64,000 nt of DNA, from assembly GCF_907164915.1 (NCBI RefSeq), contig NC_061862.1:143848972-143912971 (forward strand), in the 5' to 3' direction. The notes under the pieces are model-generated. The model was not told the origin of the DNA, searched no databases, and was given only the letters and a program-made list of their open reading frames with translations. The stretch is from Impatiens glandulifera (Eukaryota; Streptophyta; Magnoliopsida; Ericales; Balsaminaceae). Shown in pieces: positions 34,521 through 46,545 of this stretch; the first letter of the stretch is position 1; each line of letters begins with the position of its first letter. The position numbers were made by a program, and so were the translations under genes.

Positions 34521-34833
34521 TGATGGATTATATTTGGGAACTCATAAACAGGGACGATCTAGAATAAAGATCTAACTTCTATTTTCTTTATGTCTTTTTC
34601 GATTTATCCTATGTTTTTTTTAACTTATGATATATATATATATAAGTATTTTTGCAAAACCGGTGATCTTACTTAATGAATTCTCTTTAAAACCGGCCTA
34701 CTTCTTACATCTTACATGGTTTTGAATATTTTAAATAAATAAAACCGATTGATAAAAAAAACGATGACAGGTCGGCTGAAAACTACATGAACGGTTTTAT
34801 AGATGAACCGTTGAAGGAAAGAAACCTAAGAAC

Positions 34834-35547
34834 CTAAGGAAAGAACCTAAGCACCATCCTTTCCATTTTTTCTTCCAAGGATTCCTTGGTGAGAACGCTC
34901 GTTGGGTTCACCGGTGTTCCCGGTCCAAGATCAGGAGCGGTTGAGAGAATGATCCGGCTCAGCTGAGGAGCGTAGCCGAGCTTCTTCTTGGTTTCAACCA
35001 TTGTTTTCAGGTTTCCAAAGATGACTGATGCCCAGTTAATAGGAGTGTTACTGATTATGTAGGTCATCATATCAAATACCTTTTTGGAGTAGTTTTGATT
35101 CGGAACCTGACACAGAATGGATCGGGTGACAATGTCGTGGAATATTTGAATGTGGGGGGTAATATGGGCTTTGAGGCCGTTGTTTTGAACCGGATTACGA
35201 TCCATGGAGAATAGTTCAGCATAGTCATCAAAAGTTTCGTCTGTCCTAGGAGGAAAATCTGAGAATCCTTTAGTGGGCAGGTTGAACATCTCAGCGATTG
35301 TTTCTTTTGAGATCTGAATGATAACATTATCGTTTATGATGGAAACGATAAGGTCTTCGAGTAAGGAAGCATTGGTGAAAAATTCCAACACTTCAGGAAG
35401 TAGGATTGGTTCGGATTCTTCAAGGAAACCACGGAGCCCGGTATCAACTAGTGATTCAAAGAGGAGTTCCTTTATTTCGATGTCATCGGATGAGAGCACG
35501 GAATCAAAGTTAACACATAGGTAATTTCTAAGTGTGGGATGAGACAT
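34834..35547 (-). CDS. Third-ORF domain protein, copy B (237 aa)
   Basis: This is an uninterrupted minus-strand frame starting MSHPTLRNYLCVNFDSVLSS. It contains the family blocks EMFNLPTKGFSDFPPRT, a DIVTRSILC block and TPINWASVIFGNLKTMV. It aligns with the first 220 or so residues of copy A and with copy C, and has no coiled-coil tail, so it is a single-domain form. No signal peptide or membrane segment is evident. The ATG context is GAACAATGTC. It ends 314 bases from the end of copy A, which runs the opposite way. From memory it resembles uncharacterised proteins annotated in Lamiales and a family labelled putative plant transposon protein, which needs checking. It is the only third-ORF copy here without a visible break. 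Whether it is expressed is unknown. Confidence 0.6.
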   Translation of the reverse strand: MSHPTLRNYLCVNFDSVLSSDDIEIKELLFESLVDTGLRGFLEESEPILLPEVLEFFTNASLLEDLIVSIINDNVIIQISKETIAEMFNLPTKGFSDFPPRTDETFDDYAELFSMDRNPVQNNGLKAHITPHIQIFHDIVTRSILCQVPNQNYSKKVFDMMTYIISNTPINWASVIFGNLKTMVETKKKLGYAPQLSRIILSTAPDLGPGTPVNPTSVLTKESLEEKMERMVLRFFP

Positions 35548-35629
35548 TGTTCGGAAGAGAGTTTAGAGAGATAGAAGTTATAAGTTTTGCAAGATGGCAA
35601 GGTGTGTTGTGGTGTTTGAGATAGGGATG

Positions 35630-35660
35630 AGGGGTCTCTTAAATAGTATGTTAAAGAGAG
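35630..35660 (-). promoter_or_regulatory. TATA-like box before copy B
   Basis: On the minus strand TATTTAAG (35638-35645) lies about 91 bases upstream of the ATG at 35547. It is followed by a CTCATCCCTATCTC pyrimidine leader. The spacing is right for a plant promoter with a 60-base leader. Confidence 0.45.
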
Positions 35661-35994
35661 AATAACGCATAAGCATTAATTGTAAGACTTTTTCATTTAT
35701 GATGTGTCTTGTTAATGCTTTTAGGGTATGAATAATCTTTATATTTTCAAGACAATTTTTCTTGAAAAGTGGTGATTTTGTTTTGTCCGAGGTAAAGAAT
35801 CTGGCTGGAAACTAACTGAATTAAATGTTTTGTAGTTTCCATAGGATCAGAGTTTAATAATGCCAAAAGTAGATAGGATTTATATTAAACCGATGTGGAC
35901 TAGAGGTCAATTAAGGCATACAAAAGATATACATAGTTAAAATATACAACCGGTTCATGCAACAAAACGACCGGTTGTCCGACAGAATAGTTCT

Positions 35995-36680
35995 TTAGCG
36001 GCTGGAGGAGGAACCGCCTCTCTGCTTCTTCTTCCAAGCTTTCTCAAAGCGATCGAAGAATGAGTCGGCTGTGTCTCCAGTCATGATTTGAAGTGGTCTT
36101 AATCCTATGCCCAGACAAAGAGGAACACCAAGATCGAAGAGGAGAGTGCTGATTTGGGGAATGAAGCCGGTGTGGCGAGTGGAGATCATCCAGATTAGGT
36201 TGTCAAAAAGTAACCTTGACCAGTTGACCGGAACTTCGTTTGTTATGGCGGTCATGATGTCAAAAGACTTGGTACAGAAGGTGTTGGTAACATCCTTTCC
36301 AAGGATTGATTTTCCGACAATATCGTTGAGAAACTGATATTCATCCCTCAACGAGGATCTTCAATAGGGAGAGGAGAACGAGAAAAGTGTTGGAACATCT
36401 CAGTTTTCTACTCAGCTGAAATATTTCTCGGTGAATTCGAAAACGGTATCCCTTACCTTGGACTAAATAAGAGTGTCGAAGAGAGAGGTACCACGAAAAA
36501 CTCTTGCGTTACGAAAGAATTTCATAACGGTATCAGGAAAAATGATATGTTGGTCATCAGAAAAGTTTCTTAGGCCGGAGTTCTCAATTGATTTGATCAT
36601 TTTGTAGATCTCAAAATGATTTGTTCTAGAACGGAATCAAACTCAATTTGAAGGACATTTTGGAAGGAGATGTGAGACAT
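35995..36680 (-). pseudogene. Third-ORF domain protein, copy C, broken
   Basis: It starts MSHISFQNVLQIEFDSVLEQ at 36680, parallel to copy B. It then shifts frame near 36600, meets stops around 36450-36365, and is open again from 36351 to 35995 with FLNDIVGKSILGKDVT and VPVNWSRLLFDNLIWMI. The C-terminal open part is 118 codons and ends in a KKKQRGGSSSSR tail. It belongs to the same family as copies A and B and lies about 450 bases before copy B in the same direction. It cannot make a full protein. Confidence 0.7.
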
Positions 36681-36739
36681 TTTGCTCGAGTAGAGGGTAT
36701 AGGATATGTTAGATGTGTGATTATTTGTTGATGTGTATC

Positions 36740-36760
36740 TATCTTATATATATTAGACAG
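36740..36760 (-). promoter_or_regulatory. TATA box before copy C
   Basis: On the minus strand ATATATATAA (36745-36754) is followed after 65 bases by the ATG of copy C at 36680. The position and the A/C-rich leader fit a separate promoter for the third ORF, rather than expression only from the LTR. Confidence 0.5.
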
Positions 36761-37222
36761 TTGATGATTGTAACTAGTGGGTAAAGCACGTTGTATTCTT
36801 GTAACCGTTGAATAAAAATCATTTTTCCAAATATAGGGTGGTTGCTACCCTATGAATGTGAGTCATAGGCCTAGACGGTGAGAGATATCATATTTTCACG
36901 TCTTTTGAGGCATGACTGCTTTGTTTTGAAAAGGAATCTTTTTAGAACAAATACGTCCAAACACAATCAGTTATTCAAATATTTGTTGGAAATCCAAATA
37001 TTCCAGAGCATAGTATATCCAAACCGGTTGGTTTCAGTTATTAGTTCCGATGCAGTTATTTGGTGATGCACTAAATAACTGGTCGGTTTACCGTAACCGA
37101 TAAGCAATGCGGTTTTTCTATAAATACAATGGAAATTTAATTTTCCGACATTCTTAGAGGAACTGATGGTTTAGTCTGTCCGAACCAATATTTCCTTTTA
37201 AAGGACTATGATTTCGGTTTTA

Positions 37223-40200
37223 AGAAATAAGTTGATTTATATCGGTAAGTCCAAGTATATTTCTGAAGAAATAAAACTTAGCTTCCTGCAGAGGTTTTGT
37301 GAATATGTCGGCTACTTGTTGATCGGTTGATACATATTCCAATCGGATGTGCTTTTGTTGAACATGTTCCCGGATGAAACGGTGTCTTATGTCAATGTGC
37401 TTAGTTCTTGAGTGTAGAACCGGATTGTATGCGATGGCTATGGCACTTGTATTGTCGTAGAAAATTGGATATTCTTCGGCGGTGACACCAAAATCTCTTA
37501 GTTGCTGTTGAATCCATAGAAGTTGAGCACAACAACTTCCGACTGCTAGATATTATGCCTCTGCGGTTGACGTGGCAACCGATGTTTGCTTCTTGCTATA
37601 CCATGAAACGAGTCGATCTCCTAAGAATTGGCATGTTCCACTGGTACTTTTTCTATCAACTTTACATCCTGAAAAGTCTGCATCAGAATAGCTAGTTAGG
37701 TTAAAATTTGAGTCCTTTAAATACCACAATCCGACTTCAGGTGTTCCCTTTAGGTATTTTAGGATTCGTTTGGCGGCTGTATAGTGAGATTATTTAGGAT
37801 TGGCCTGGAATCTTTAACACACTCCTACTGCAAATAATATATCCGGTCGACTTACTGTAAGGTAGAGAAGTGAGTCAATGATTCCACGGTAGGCTGTCAG
37901 GTCTACTCCCTGACTGTCATCATCCTTATCCAGCTTGATTGAGGAGCTCATTGGAGTGGAGGTAGAGGAACATCTCTCCATTCCAAATTTCTTTAGTAAT
38001 TCCTTTGCATATTTAGATTGGTTGATGAATGTTCCTCCTTCCAATTGTCTAACCTGAAGACCTAGGAAGAAACTTAATTCTCCCATCATACTCATTTCAA
38101 ACTTGTTAGTCATTAGTGATGAAAATTTATCACACAACTTTGAATCAGTAGAGTCGAAAATTATATCATCCACATATATCTGAACAAGTAGGATATGTTC
38201 ATTCTTCTCGTATTTGAATAGGGTTTTATCTACTGAACCTATAGTGAAATCATGTCTGATTAGGAAATATGTTAAGGTATCATACCAGGCTCTAGGAGCT
38301 TGTTTCAGACCGTAAAGGGCTTTGTTTAGTCGATATACATGACCGGTCAGGTCGACATTTTTAAAACCGGGTGGTTGTTCAACATATACTTCTTCACGTA
38401 GGTCACCGTTTAGGAAAGCACTTTTAACATCCATTTGAAATACCTTAAAATTTTTGAAAGTAGCAAAGTCTAGGAAAATTCTAATAAATTCAATTCTAGC
38501 GACATGAGCAAATGATTCCTCAAAATTAATGTCTTCATCCTGTTTGTATCCTTGTGCCACTAATCTAGCTTTGTTCCTCGTAACCAAACCGTCTTTATTG
38601 AGTTTATTTCTGAATATCCATCTTGTTCCGATAACCGGTTGATCTTTCGGTCTAGGAACTAAGTACCAGACTTTACTACTCTCAAACTTGCTTAACTCTT
38701 CTTGCATTGCTAAAATCCAGTCCGGATCCACCAATTCTTCATCCACCTTTTTCGGCTCAATCTGGGATATGAAAGCGGAGTTTTCATATTGTTCCAGTAT
38801 TTGTTGCCTAGTTCGGATGGGTAGGGAAGGGCTACCTCTAACAAGCTCAGGAGGATGATTTTTATTCCTTTTGAAATTCCGTTGTTTAGGGATGTCTACC
38901 AAATGACCGGTTACTTGATCAAGGTTAAACGTATTAGTAGGCTGAGCAATAATGTCAGACCGACTGATGTCCGTAGTTGATACTGAGGTGTCAGCTTCAT
39001 GTTGTTTGGCAGCTTGATCTACTTGATCCGGCTGGTTTTCAATAATATCCATTTGGTCTTAGACAAACCGTCTAAGGACTGGAATTTCATCTTCACTATC
39101 AGAATGAATGTTATGATTTTCCAATCTGTTGTGTAGATCAAAGGACGATGCGGTGTTACTTTCAACCGATTCATCAAATACAACATGAAGAGATTCTTCT
39201 ACAGTTAATGTTCTAGTATTGTATACTCTATATGCTTTACTTACTACTGAATATCCTAGCATTATCTGAACATCGGATTTTACATCAAAAGCATTTAAAT
39301 AGGTTTTACCATTCATGTGGATGTAACACTTACAACCGAAAATTCAAAAATACCGAATGTTTGGAATTCTATCAAAATATACTTCATATGGTGTTCTATT
39401 GCGATGCTTGTTAATCATAGATCGCTTTTGTGTATAGCATGCAGTGTTGATAGCTTCGGCCCAAATTTTTTGAGCAACACCCGAGTCGGCTATCATAGAC
39501 CTTGCGGCTTCCTTGAGAGTTGGTTTCTTCTCTCGGCCAGGCCATTTTGTTGAGGAGTTATAGCATTGGACAACTTGTGTCTAATGTCGGATTCCTCAAG
39601 AAATGCATTTAAAGTGCTGTTTGTAAATTTGGTTCCTCTATCGCTTCTAATGGTTTTTATATGTGTTGATTTCTCATTTTGTAGACGTTTAATCAGGGTA
39701 ATCAAATTAGATGCGGTGTCACTTTTAGATGTTAGAAATATGACTCATGTATATCTAGAATAATCATCAATAACAACCATAGTGTAATGCATACCGCCTA
39801 GGCTAGTGACTCTAATCGGTCCAAATAAATCCATGTGAAGAAGTTCAAGACATCGGTTAGACTGAATATATCCCTTACTTTTAAAAGATGACTTAGTTTG
39901 TTTTCCCATTTGACAGGATGAACATACTTTTTCTTTGTTGAATCTTATATTAGGAATTTCTTCAACTAATCTATTAGTACGAATATAGTTTATAGTTTTG
40001 AAGTTTAGGTGATTTAATCTCTTATGCCACAACCAGGTTTGATCACTTTTAGCTACATTTGACTTATACTTAGCAGATTAAAATGTAGGTTTTCAATAAG
40101 AAGTACATTATTGATTGTTAAATTACCATGAAAAATCTTACCCTTTCCCACAGTTTTACCTCTCGAGTTGTCACCGAAAACTATCATTGAACCGGCTTCT

Positions 40201-41556
40201 ACTTTGATGTCGGTCAGAAGGTTGCTGTTTCCAGTCATGTGTCTGGAACAACCGCTGTCCAGATACCACTCAGAGTTTCCAAGCCGCTTCTTCATAACCT
40301 GTAAAATATATATATTTACAACTATTTGGTACCCACATTTACTTGGGTCCGTGGTTGATTAGTCCCTTGGGTATCCATACTTTGATTATTCGCATAATTT
40401 TCCCGGATATGGTTTTGATGGTCCTACATGCGCTCGTTTTAGTGTGTTTCTATCTACTTAGTGTTACCTTGTGATGTTGAGGTGAGGTTTGATTGATGTG
40501 GTATGGGCTCCTATCATAAGGTTGAGCAGTTTTCCTCTTAGTGAGAGACCATTTGGCTGTATCGGGTGGACCTACATAGGTTAGCTCCTTAGCCAATTTA
40601 GAATCATGAGATGATTCGGTATAGGTTGAAGAGCTCTTGACAAAGCTTATGAATGTAAGCTTGTCTTTAATGAGATTCAATCCTCTAGAGGATTTGTGTT
40701 GAATGGGTGTGTTAATATAATAACCGAGACCAAATTTACACTTATAGGGTCTCTTATAACTTGATAACTTCCTAATTGCTTCACTAGATCTTTCCCATGC
40801 TGCCATCAAATACTTGGTTCACTCATCCTCTTCTTCGGTCAACTCTTGAACTGACTCCTCGAGTTGTTCACTATCAGAGAATAGTTCAGGTGTTGCTTCG
40901 ATTTTGATGATCTCATCGGATTGAACATTATGGGTTTCAGGGTTGGGTCGGACTGATGCTACGAGGTCGGTTCTAAAGTTAAGACGGGTTGGTACTAAGG
41001 TTCATAGGTGTTTGTACTCTACTACCATGTCATTTAATGTAGTAATTATGTCTTCTCTAGTGAATTCATCACAGGAAAACTCAAATACCTGTTCTTCTTC
41101 ATTTGCCATGAGACAAGAGATTTCATCATCGCTATCACTGTGAGCCCATAGACTTCCTCCATCATTGGCTATCAGTGCTTTCTGAATCTCCTTTCTTTCA
41201 CTTCCTTCACAAGTTTGTAGGTAGTTATGTCTTTGGTTCTGATCATCCAGTTTCCGGTTGTCTCTTCTTGGTTTTCTGCATTCCCACCTGTAATATCCCA
41301 AACCATCACAGTTATAACACCTAACGTTAGATTTATCACCGTAGTTGTAGTTATAGTTGTTTGTCTGTTGACTTTTCTTCATAAATCTGCTGAATTTCGT
41401 TGCAAGCATGGCCATTGCATCCTCGGAAAATTGTTCTGCTGATTTAATCGGTACAGTGGTTGCTGGCACTATTGATGTAACTAGTGCCTTAGTAGCGGTA
41501 GATGATGATGCTTCATTTTCGATCCTGGATTTCATTTCAAACTCATATGCCTTCAA
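37223..41556 (-). pseudogene. Sirevirus-like Ty1/copia gag-pol, nearly complete but broken
   Basis: From 41556 downward the blocks are in copia order. The gag C-terminus has a zinc knuckle CYNCDGLGYYRWEC (41277-41320) in which the usual His is Tyr. A linker follows, then protease with WYLDSGCSRHMTGN near 40260. GAG-pre-integrase reads MWHKRLNHLNF at 40032, followed by CSSCQMGKQTK. Integrase has DLFGPIRV, IDDYSRYT, SDRGTKFTNS and QQNGLAERRN. RT (37814-39052, 412 codons) has [28 protein letters not shown] and intact [11 protein letters not shown] (YVDD at 38166-38177). RNase H ends TKPLQEAKFYFFRN near 37270. Frameshifts separate the pieces, and stops lie at about 37790 and 37560. The RT blocks and the neighbouring third ORFs point to the Sirevirus (SIRE/Maximus) group. 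The gag N-terminus and primer binding site are deleted. Confidence 0.9.
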
Positions 41557-41565
41557 GTACGGAAG

Positions 41566-42667
41566 TGGTTTGTTTCAGGTTGAAGCAACACACACACAGG
41601 ATGAATAGAGATGCGGTTTGGAGAATGTAGGTTAGGAATTAGTGAAGCGGTTGGAGTAGTGGAGGTCGGTTAGAAATATATGAGTCAGCTAGAAAATGGA
41701 ACCGGCAGAAAGTAAAGCACAAGACAGGTTTTTATGGATGTTCGGAGATAAAACTCCTACGTCACCCCTTCTTCTCAAACCACGAGAAGGATATTCACTA
41801 AGGAATACACAAATACAATACACGATCGAGTCTTATTTGTTGCTCGATAATCACTCTTACAATTTTCACAGAAATTGTAACACAATTCACAAACACACTC
41901 AAGCTTTAAATCTTAGAGAGATAAACACTTTGTAACTTGTTCTTGCTCTTTCTTAGCGTTTGTTCACTCTTTTTCAAAGACTTGTTTCTTGCTTATGATT
42001 CCTTGTTTTTCAGCTTCCTCGGCTTCCCTTTTTATAGGTGAAATGTGCCAACGGTCACATTTCTTCAACGAATAGCTTCAGAGGTTCAGCATAGCATTAA
42101 ATGCGGTTTAGGTTTCCAAGGCATGGAGCAGACCGACTGATTTAGTCTTTGCTTGATTATGGAAACTGTCGGTTGGACGGTTTCTGCACCTGGGAGATTG
42201 CTCTTTTGACTTGTACCAAAATGGTAACTGTTCCTTCAGGCAATCTTCTGCAGCCTGCAGCATATCATTAGACTTGTATGAATATGGTAATGTCACAGTC
42301 TGATCCTTTGATGTCATCTTCTGCATATACCCAAAGTGTCTGTTTACACCAATTTGTAAACTACTCTTTATTTGATATCTTTGACTTCTTTCTTTAAGTA
42401 GTCTTCTCGTTGAATACTTCATTCCATCTTGACAGGTTAGTCGATTGTGCAATTCAACCGGACTACTTTCGGTTCTGGATTTTGTCTCTTCTGGCCGGTT
42501 TGAGATCTTTGTCATTCAGGTTGTTCATCTGTTCAATCCGGATAGCTTTAGTTTGTTCATCTGTTTCTTCAAACCGGTTTGATTACTTGAACGGTTGAAA
42601 ATCCTGACCGTTCCTGCACAATAGGTTTGTTTTGTTAAGTTCTTATTAACCGGTCAATTTTATCTAA
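41566..42667 (-). repeat. 5' LTR of the Sirevirus-like element, inner end deleted
   Basis: It aligns with the LTR at 59883-61063, including GTTGAAGCAACACAC near 41580, the shared block at 41730-41792 and TTCCTGCACA at 42611-42620. A minus-strand TATAAAAAGGG (42027-42036) is a likely promoter box, which sets the orientation. About 150 bases of the inner end, the primer site and the first part of gag are missing at 41556/41566. The outer end reads GGTTAG on the minus strand where TGTTAG is expected, and is joined straight to repeat C. Confidence 0.75.
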
Positions 42668-43801
42668 CCGATTATCTATTATCTCTCGGATTTTCATACG
42701 AGGAAAAAATCAAATGTTATTTGTGATTTTAAAAAACTTCAAGATTGAATCATGACTCTGCTTCAACTTAAAGAACTTCAAGATTAAATCGAACCCGTGA
42801 CATTTTTGAAACGGCATTTGTGATTTTTTATATTTTCCAAATAATTTTATGAAATTACATTTACTTTTTACTTTCTTCCAAATAATGTTGTTAAATGACA
42901 TTTATTTTTTTTAATTTCTTCTTTTTTTAATTTTCTTTTATTTGAGATTATGTGAGATTAAATTAATAACTTTCGAAATATCTTGAAAATGATTTGAAGA
43001 AGTTAAAAGGATGAATATGATGATGTATTAAATGTTTATGTTCTTTGATTTTATTGATACACGACACGATAAAAATGTATTGAGTATTTACGTTTCTTCC
43101 TAAAATCAGTCTGCATAGATATTTTACTAGCTCTTCGTCTGATTTTATCGAGAGTTGTTACCTAATTTTCTCATTGAAAAACTAGGAAGAAATATACAGA
43201 AGTTTTTGGAATCCGATTCTTGATTACACGTGATAAATTATCTAAACGTTATGCCCCACGTGCCCGTTTAAAATACGGTCTCTACTACAAAATGGTTGTT
43301 AATTATTTAAGTACCCAACGATTTTACACTAAGATAATAAGTTAAAATTTAGGTATACTTATAAAATTGAAGCATAATTCTAACATATGACTATGAAATC
43401 ATACATGATATGTTCTTAAACATGTATCTAGATCCATCATAGTTCATAGATAGAATTAAGTACGAGGAGAAGTGAACTATAATATAGCAAGAGATACTGA
43501 AAAATAGTCAAATATCCGAATTCATTCTAAAAGTCGAAGTTAGTATATATGAGATAAATGTCTTATATCATTATATCTATACCGCCAAATTACAACTTTT
43601 AAACAAATGATACATAATTTTAAAAAATAATTATATAATTACACAGAGTTGAAATATGGTCTTTAATACATTTGATGATTTTAATAATTGCTAGATTTTA
43701 ATTTGATACAATGGTTTGAGTTTAATTTTGGTTTAATAATTGGTGAATGATTTAAAGTGAGTTTTGATTTAATATTGATGAAGAATGTTATAAAATTTAT
43801 T

Positions 43802-44873
43802 GGAAAAAAGCTCACTTAGACGTATGTTAGACGTATGTACTTGTACAACTAGCTCACTTAGACGTATGTACTAATAAAATGTCATTTAAACATATGTACT
43901 ATCAAAAATTGGCTCATTTAGCCTCTTTTAGTAACCATGGTTAACTTTTATTTTTAAATTTATATATTTATTAATTAAATATTAATATATTTTCTCTCTC
44001 TTCTCTTTTCATTTATTATTTCATTTATTACTAATAAATGACCCTCTATTTTTTTCTTTTTTATAATTTTTTATTATTTCTATATGAGTATTTATGATTG
44101 ATTATTTTAATTTTATATATATATATACACGAGCATTCATCATTAATTATTTTAACTCTATATTTCTTCTTCTTTTTTATATATATATTTTTTATACTTA
44201 CATTAATTATTAATTATTTTAAATTTGTTTATCCCAATAATTAAATATAATAATGAAAATTCTTTCAACAATAAATTAATTAAGAATTAAGAATTGGATA
44301 ATAATAAAAACTCATTCATCAAACACCAAAAGAGTAATAATCAAATATTAGACAAAACAATTCATTTATTACTAATATAAGTCGTGAATAAAAATTAAAT
44401 AAAAATTATTATTTTTATTTTTATTTATATTAAACTAAATAAAAAAAACCCTTTTTCATTTTTCTTATATTAAATTAAATAAGAAAAAACTTTTCAAAAA
44501 AAATATTACAGTAAAACATAAAATTTATAAATAAGTTGTTAAATTTTTTTTAAAAAATGAAAATTTAAGAAATATGAGAAATAAAAACTAATAAAAAAGA
44601 TGAAATATAAAATAAAAATTAATATTAAAATAATAAAAAATTTAAGAATAAAATAAATTACCTAGTTTAATTAATGAAAAAGAAAGAGAAAGAAAATATA
44701 TTAATATTTAATTAATAAATATATAAATTTAAAAATAAAAGTTAACCATGGTTACTAAAAGAGGCTAAATGAGCTAATTTTTGATAGTACATATGTTTAA
44801 ATGACCTTTTATTAGTACATACGTCTAAATGAGCTAGTTGTACAAGTACATACGTCTAAGTGAGCTTTTTTCC
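43802..44873. mobile_element. Mutator-like MITE, 1,072 bp, with empty site in the paralogue
   Basis: The ends are near-perfect terminal inverted repeats of about 190-200 bases, beginning GGAAAAAAGCTCACTTAGAC on each strand. The 9-base target duplication AAATTTATT is at 43793-43801 and 44874-44882. Repeat C copy 1 has a single uninterrupted AAATTTATT at the same place (near 19812-19822), so this is a real insertion after the duplication. The left arm has a 13-base internal duplication of TTAGACGTATG. The 690-base core is AT-rich and codes for nothing I can see, so it needs a transposase from elsewhere. Confidence 0.93.
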
Positions 44874-45386
44874 AAATTTATTAGCTTTATTTCAATTATA
44901 AAAAACTTCTAAACAAAATTTCTAATCACAAAAATATATCACTGATAAGTGTTTGAATCTCTTGAATGCGATGTACATACAATTTTAATTATTTATATTT
45001 AAATTTTAAATTTTATAAATTTTAAAACAATTTTTTTAAGGTTTTATTTGTCAGAAGGAGTCTATTGAAAAATTCAAGCAAATCATCGGTTTTAAACATT
45101 TTATATCATTTCTCTTCATCTTTTTATTTCTTGTTTTAATATTTTTCTTTATAGCTAATATGTATTTTGTATTTATCTTTTTCTATAATCATCAAAGCCT
45201 ACAATATTTAAAAAAAATATATATATATATATATAAAACAAGAAAAAAACATTATAATCAAATATTTTAACTATTACACAAAATTAGTTGAAATAAATTG
45301 GAAAACAACATCTACAATAATAACAAGATCAAGTAAATTATTGTTTAAAAATAAAAACTATTGAATATCCTAATTATAATTAGTCT

Positions 45387-45489
<103 letters not shown>

Positions 45490-45879
45490 TTCATAACGGC
45501 GACGAATGTGGCTAGAATCATGCGGCGACAGCGAGGATAGGTAATCTTGCCCCAACGACTTCAAAGAGGTCTTCCGAGAATTTCCCCATATCTTTGGTGA
45601 CATTTCATTAGACGAACACAAGGTCAACTTATTTCTACTTACTTTCCTAGTAAGAGTTTCGTCGGACTCCATCATTTTCAAGGTTAATATTTTTGATTCT
45701 TCAATATGGAGGTCAGTTATTGATCAACATCATCCTTCTCTACGAGCATGAGCACCGATGACATTCTTTGGGCCATGGCCAACCAAGCTAGGGTTTGTTA
45801 ATGGACCTTCATTAACAAAAGAATGAAAAAATTATCAAGAAATCAACCAAATAAGTGTTCTAATAAAACTATTGATTGA

Positions 45880-45995
45880 ATGAAAACTTACATGAATACA
45901 CCCAAAACTCTATAGTTCTATATAAACCTTCATAGATATCAACTTCTTTAGCAGCTACTTCGTATTTGAATCTTGGCATAACTGGTTCATTAAAA
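45880..45995 (-). pseudogene. Exon-like piece of the unrecognised gene, copy 2
   Basis: It encodes MPRFKYEVAAKEVDIYEGLY on the minus strand, one residue different over 20 from the piece at 21390-21489. The end of the exon has changed and the donor now reads TCATGTAAGT. The second exon-like piece is mostly lost, because 500 bases are missing after 45800. Confidence 0.45.
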
Positions 45996-46330
45996 AATTT
46001 GAGAGAGAAGACGGTCAGGGAGTAAAAGAAAATGTTATTTAGGGTTCAATCACTACTGTGAAGTTTTCCTTTGGGCTGTGTCCTTTTATAAACAAATCAC
46101 TCTATATGGCTAATTTGTTATATTGTTTAATATTATAATATATTTATCTTACATTTTTTAATATTTTATAATATAAAATCTATTTTTGTTTATTTGTAAA
46201 ATTATATTTTAATAATATTAAATATTTTGTATCAAATTATAGATAAGTCATTAAAATATTGTTCATTAATATTTTCTTTTAAAAAATAATTAAAAATATT
46301 TCTACTTTCAAAATTATATATTAAAAAATT

Positions 46331-46545
46331 ACTAAAATTATGTTGAGATAATGATGAATATATTTAATATTACTAAAATTATGTTGAGATAACGATGAAT
46401 ATATTTAATATTACTAAAATTATGTAGAAAATTATGTTGAGATAACGATGAATATATTTAATATTACTAAAATTATGTTGAGATAACGATGAATATATTT
46501 AATATTACTAAAATTATGTTGAGATAACGAAGAATATATAAAGTC
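46331..46545. repeat. 41-bp tandem repeat, five units
   Basis: Units begin at 46331, 46372, 46413, 46466 and 46507. The 53-base gap after the third is 41 plus a 12-base insertion. It is the expanded partner of the three-unit array at 21829. Confidence 0.9.

Noticed and set aside
31868..34700. Plus-strand LTR for copy A
   Set aside because: Neither a TG...CA end, a polypurine tract nor the shared LTR block is present beside copy A on the plus strand.
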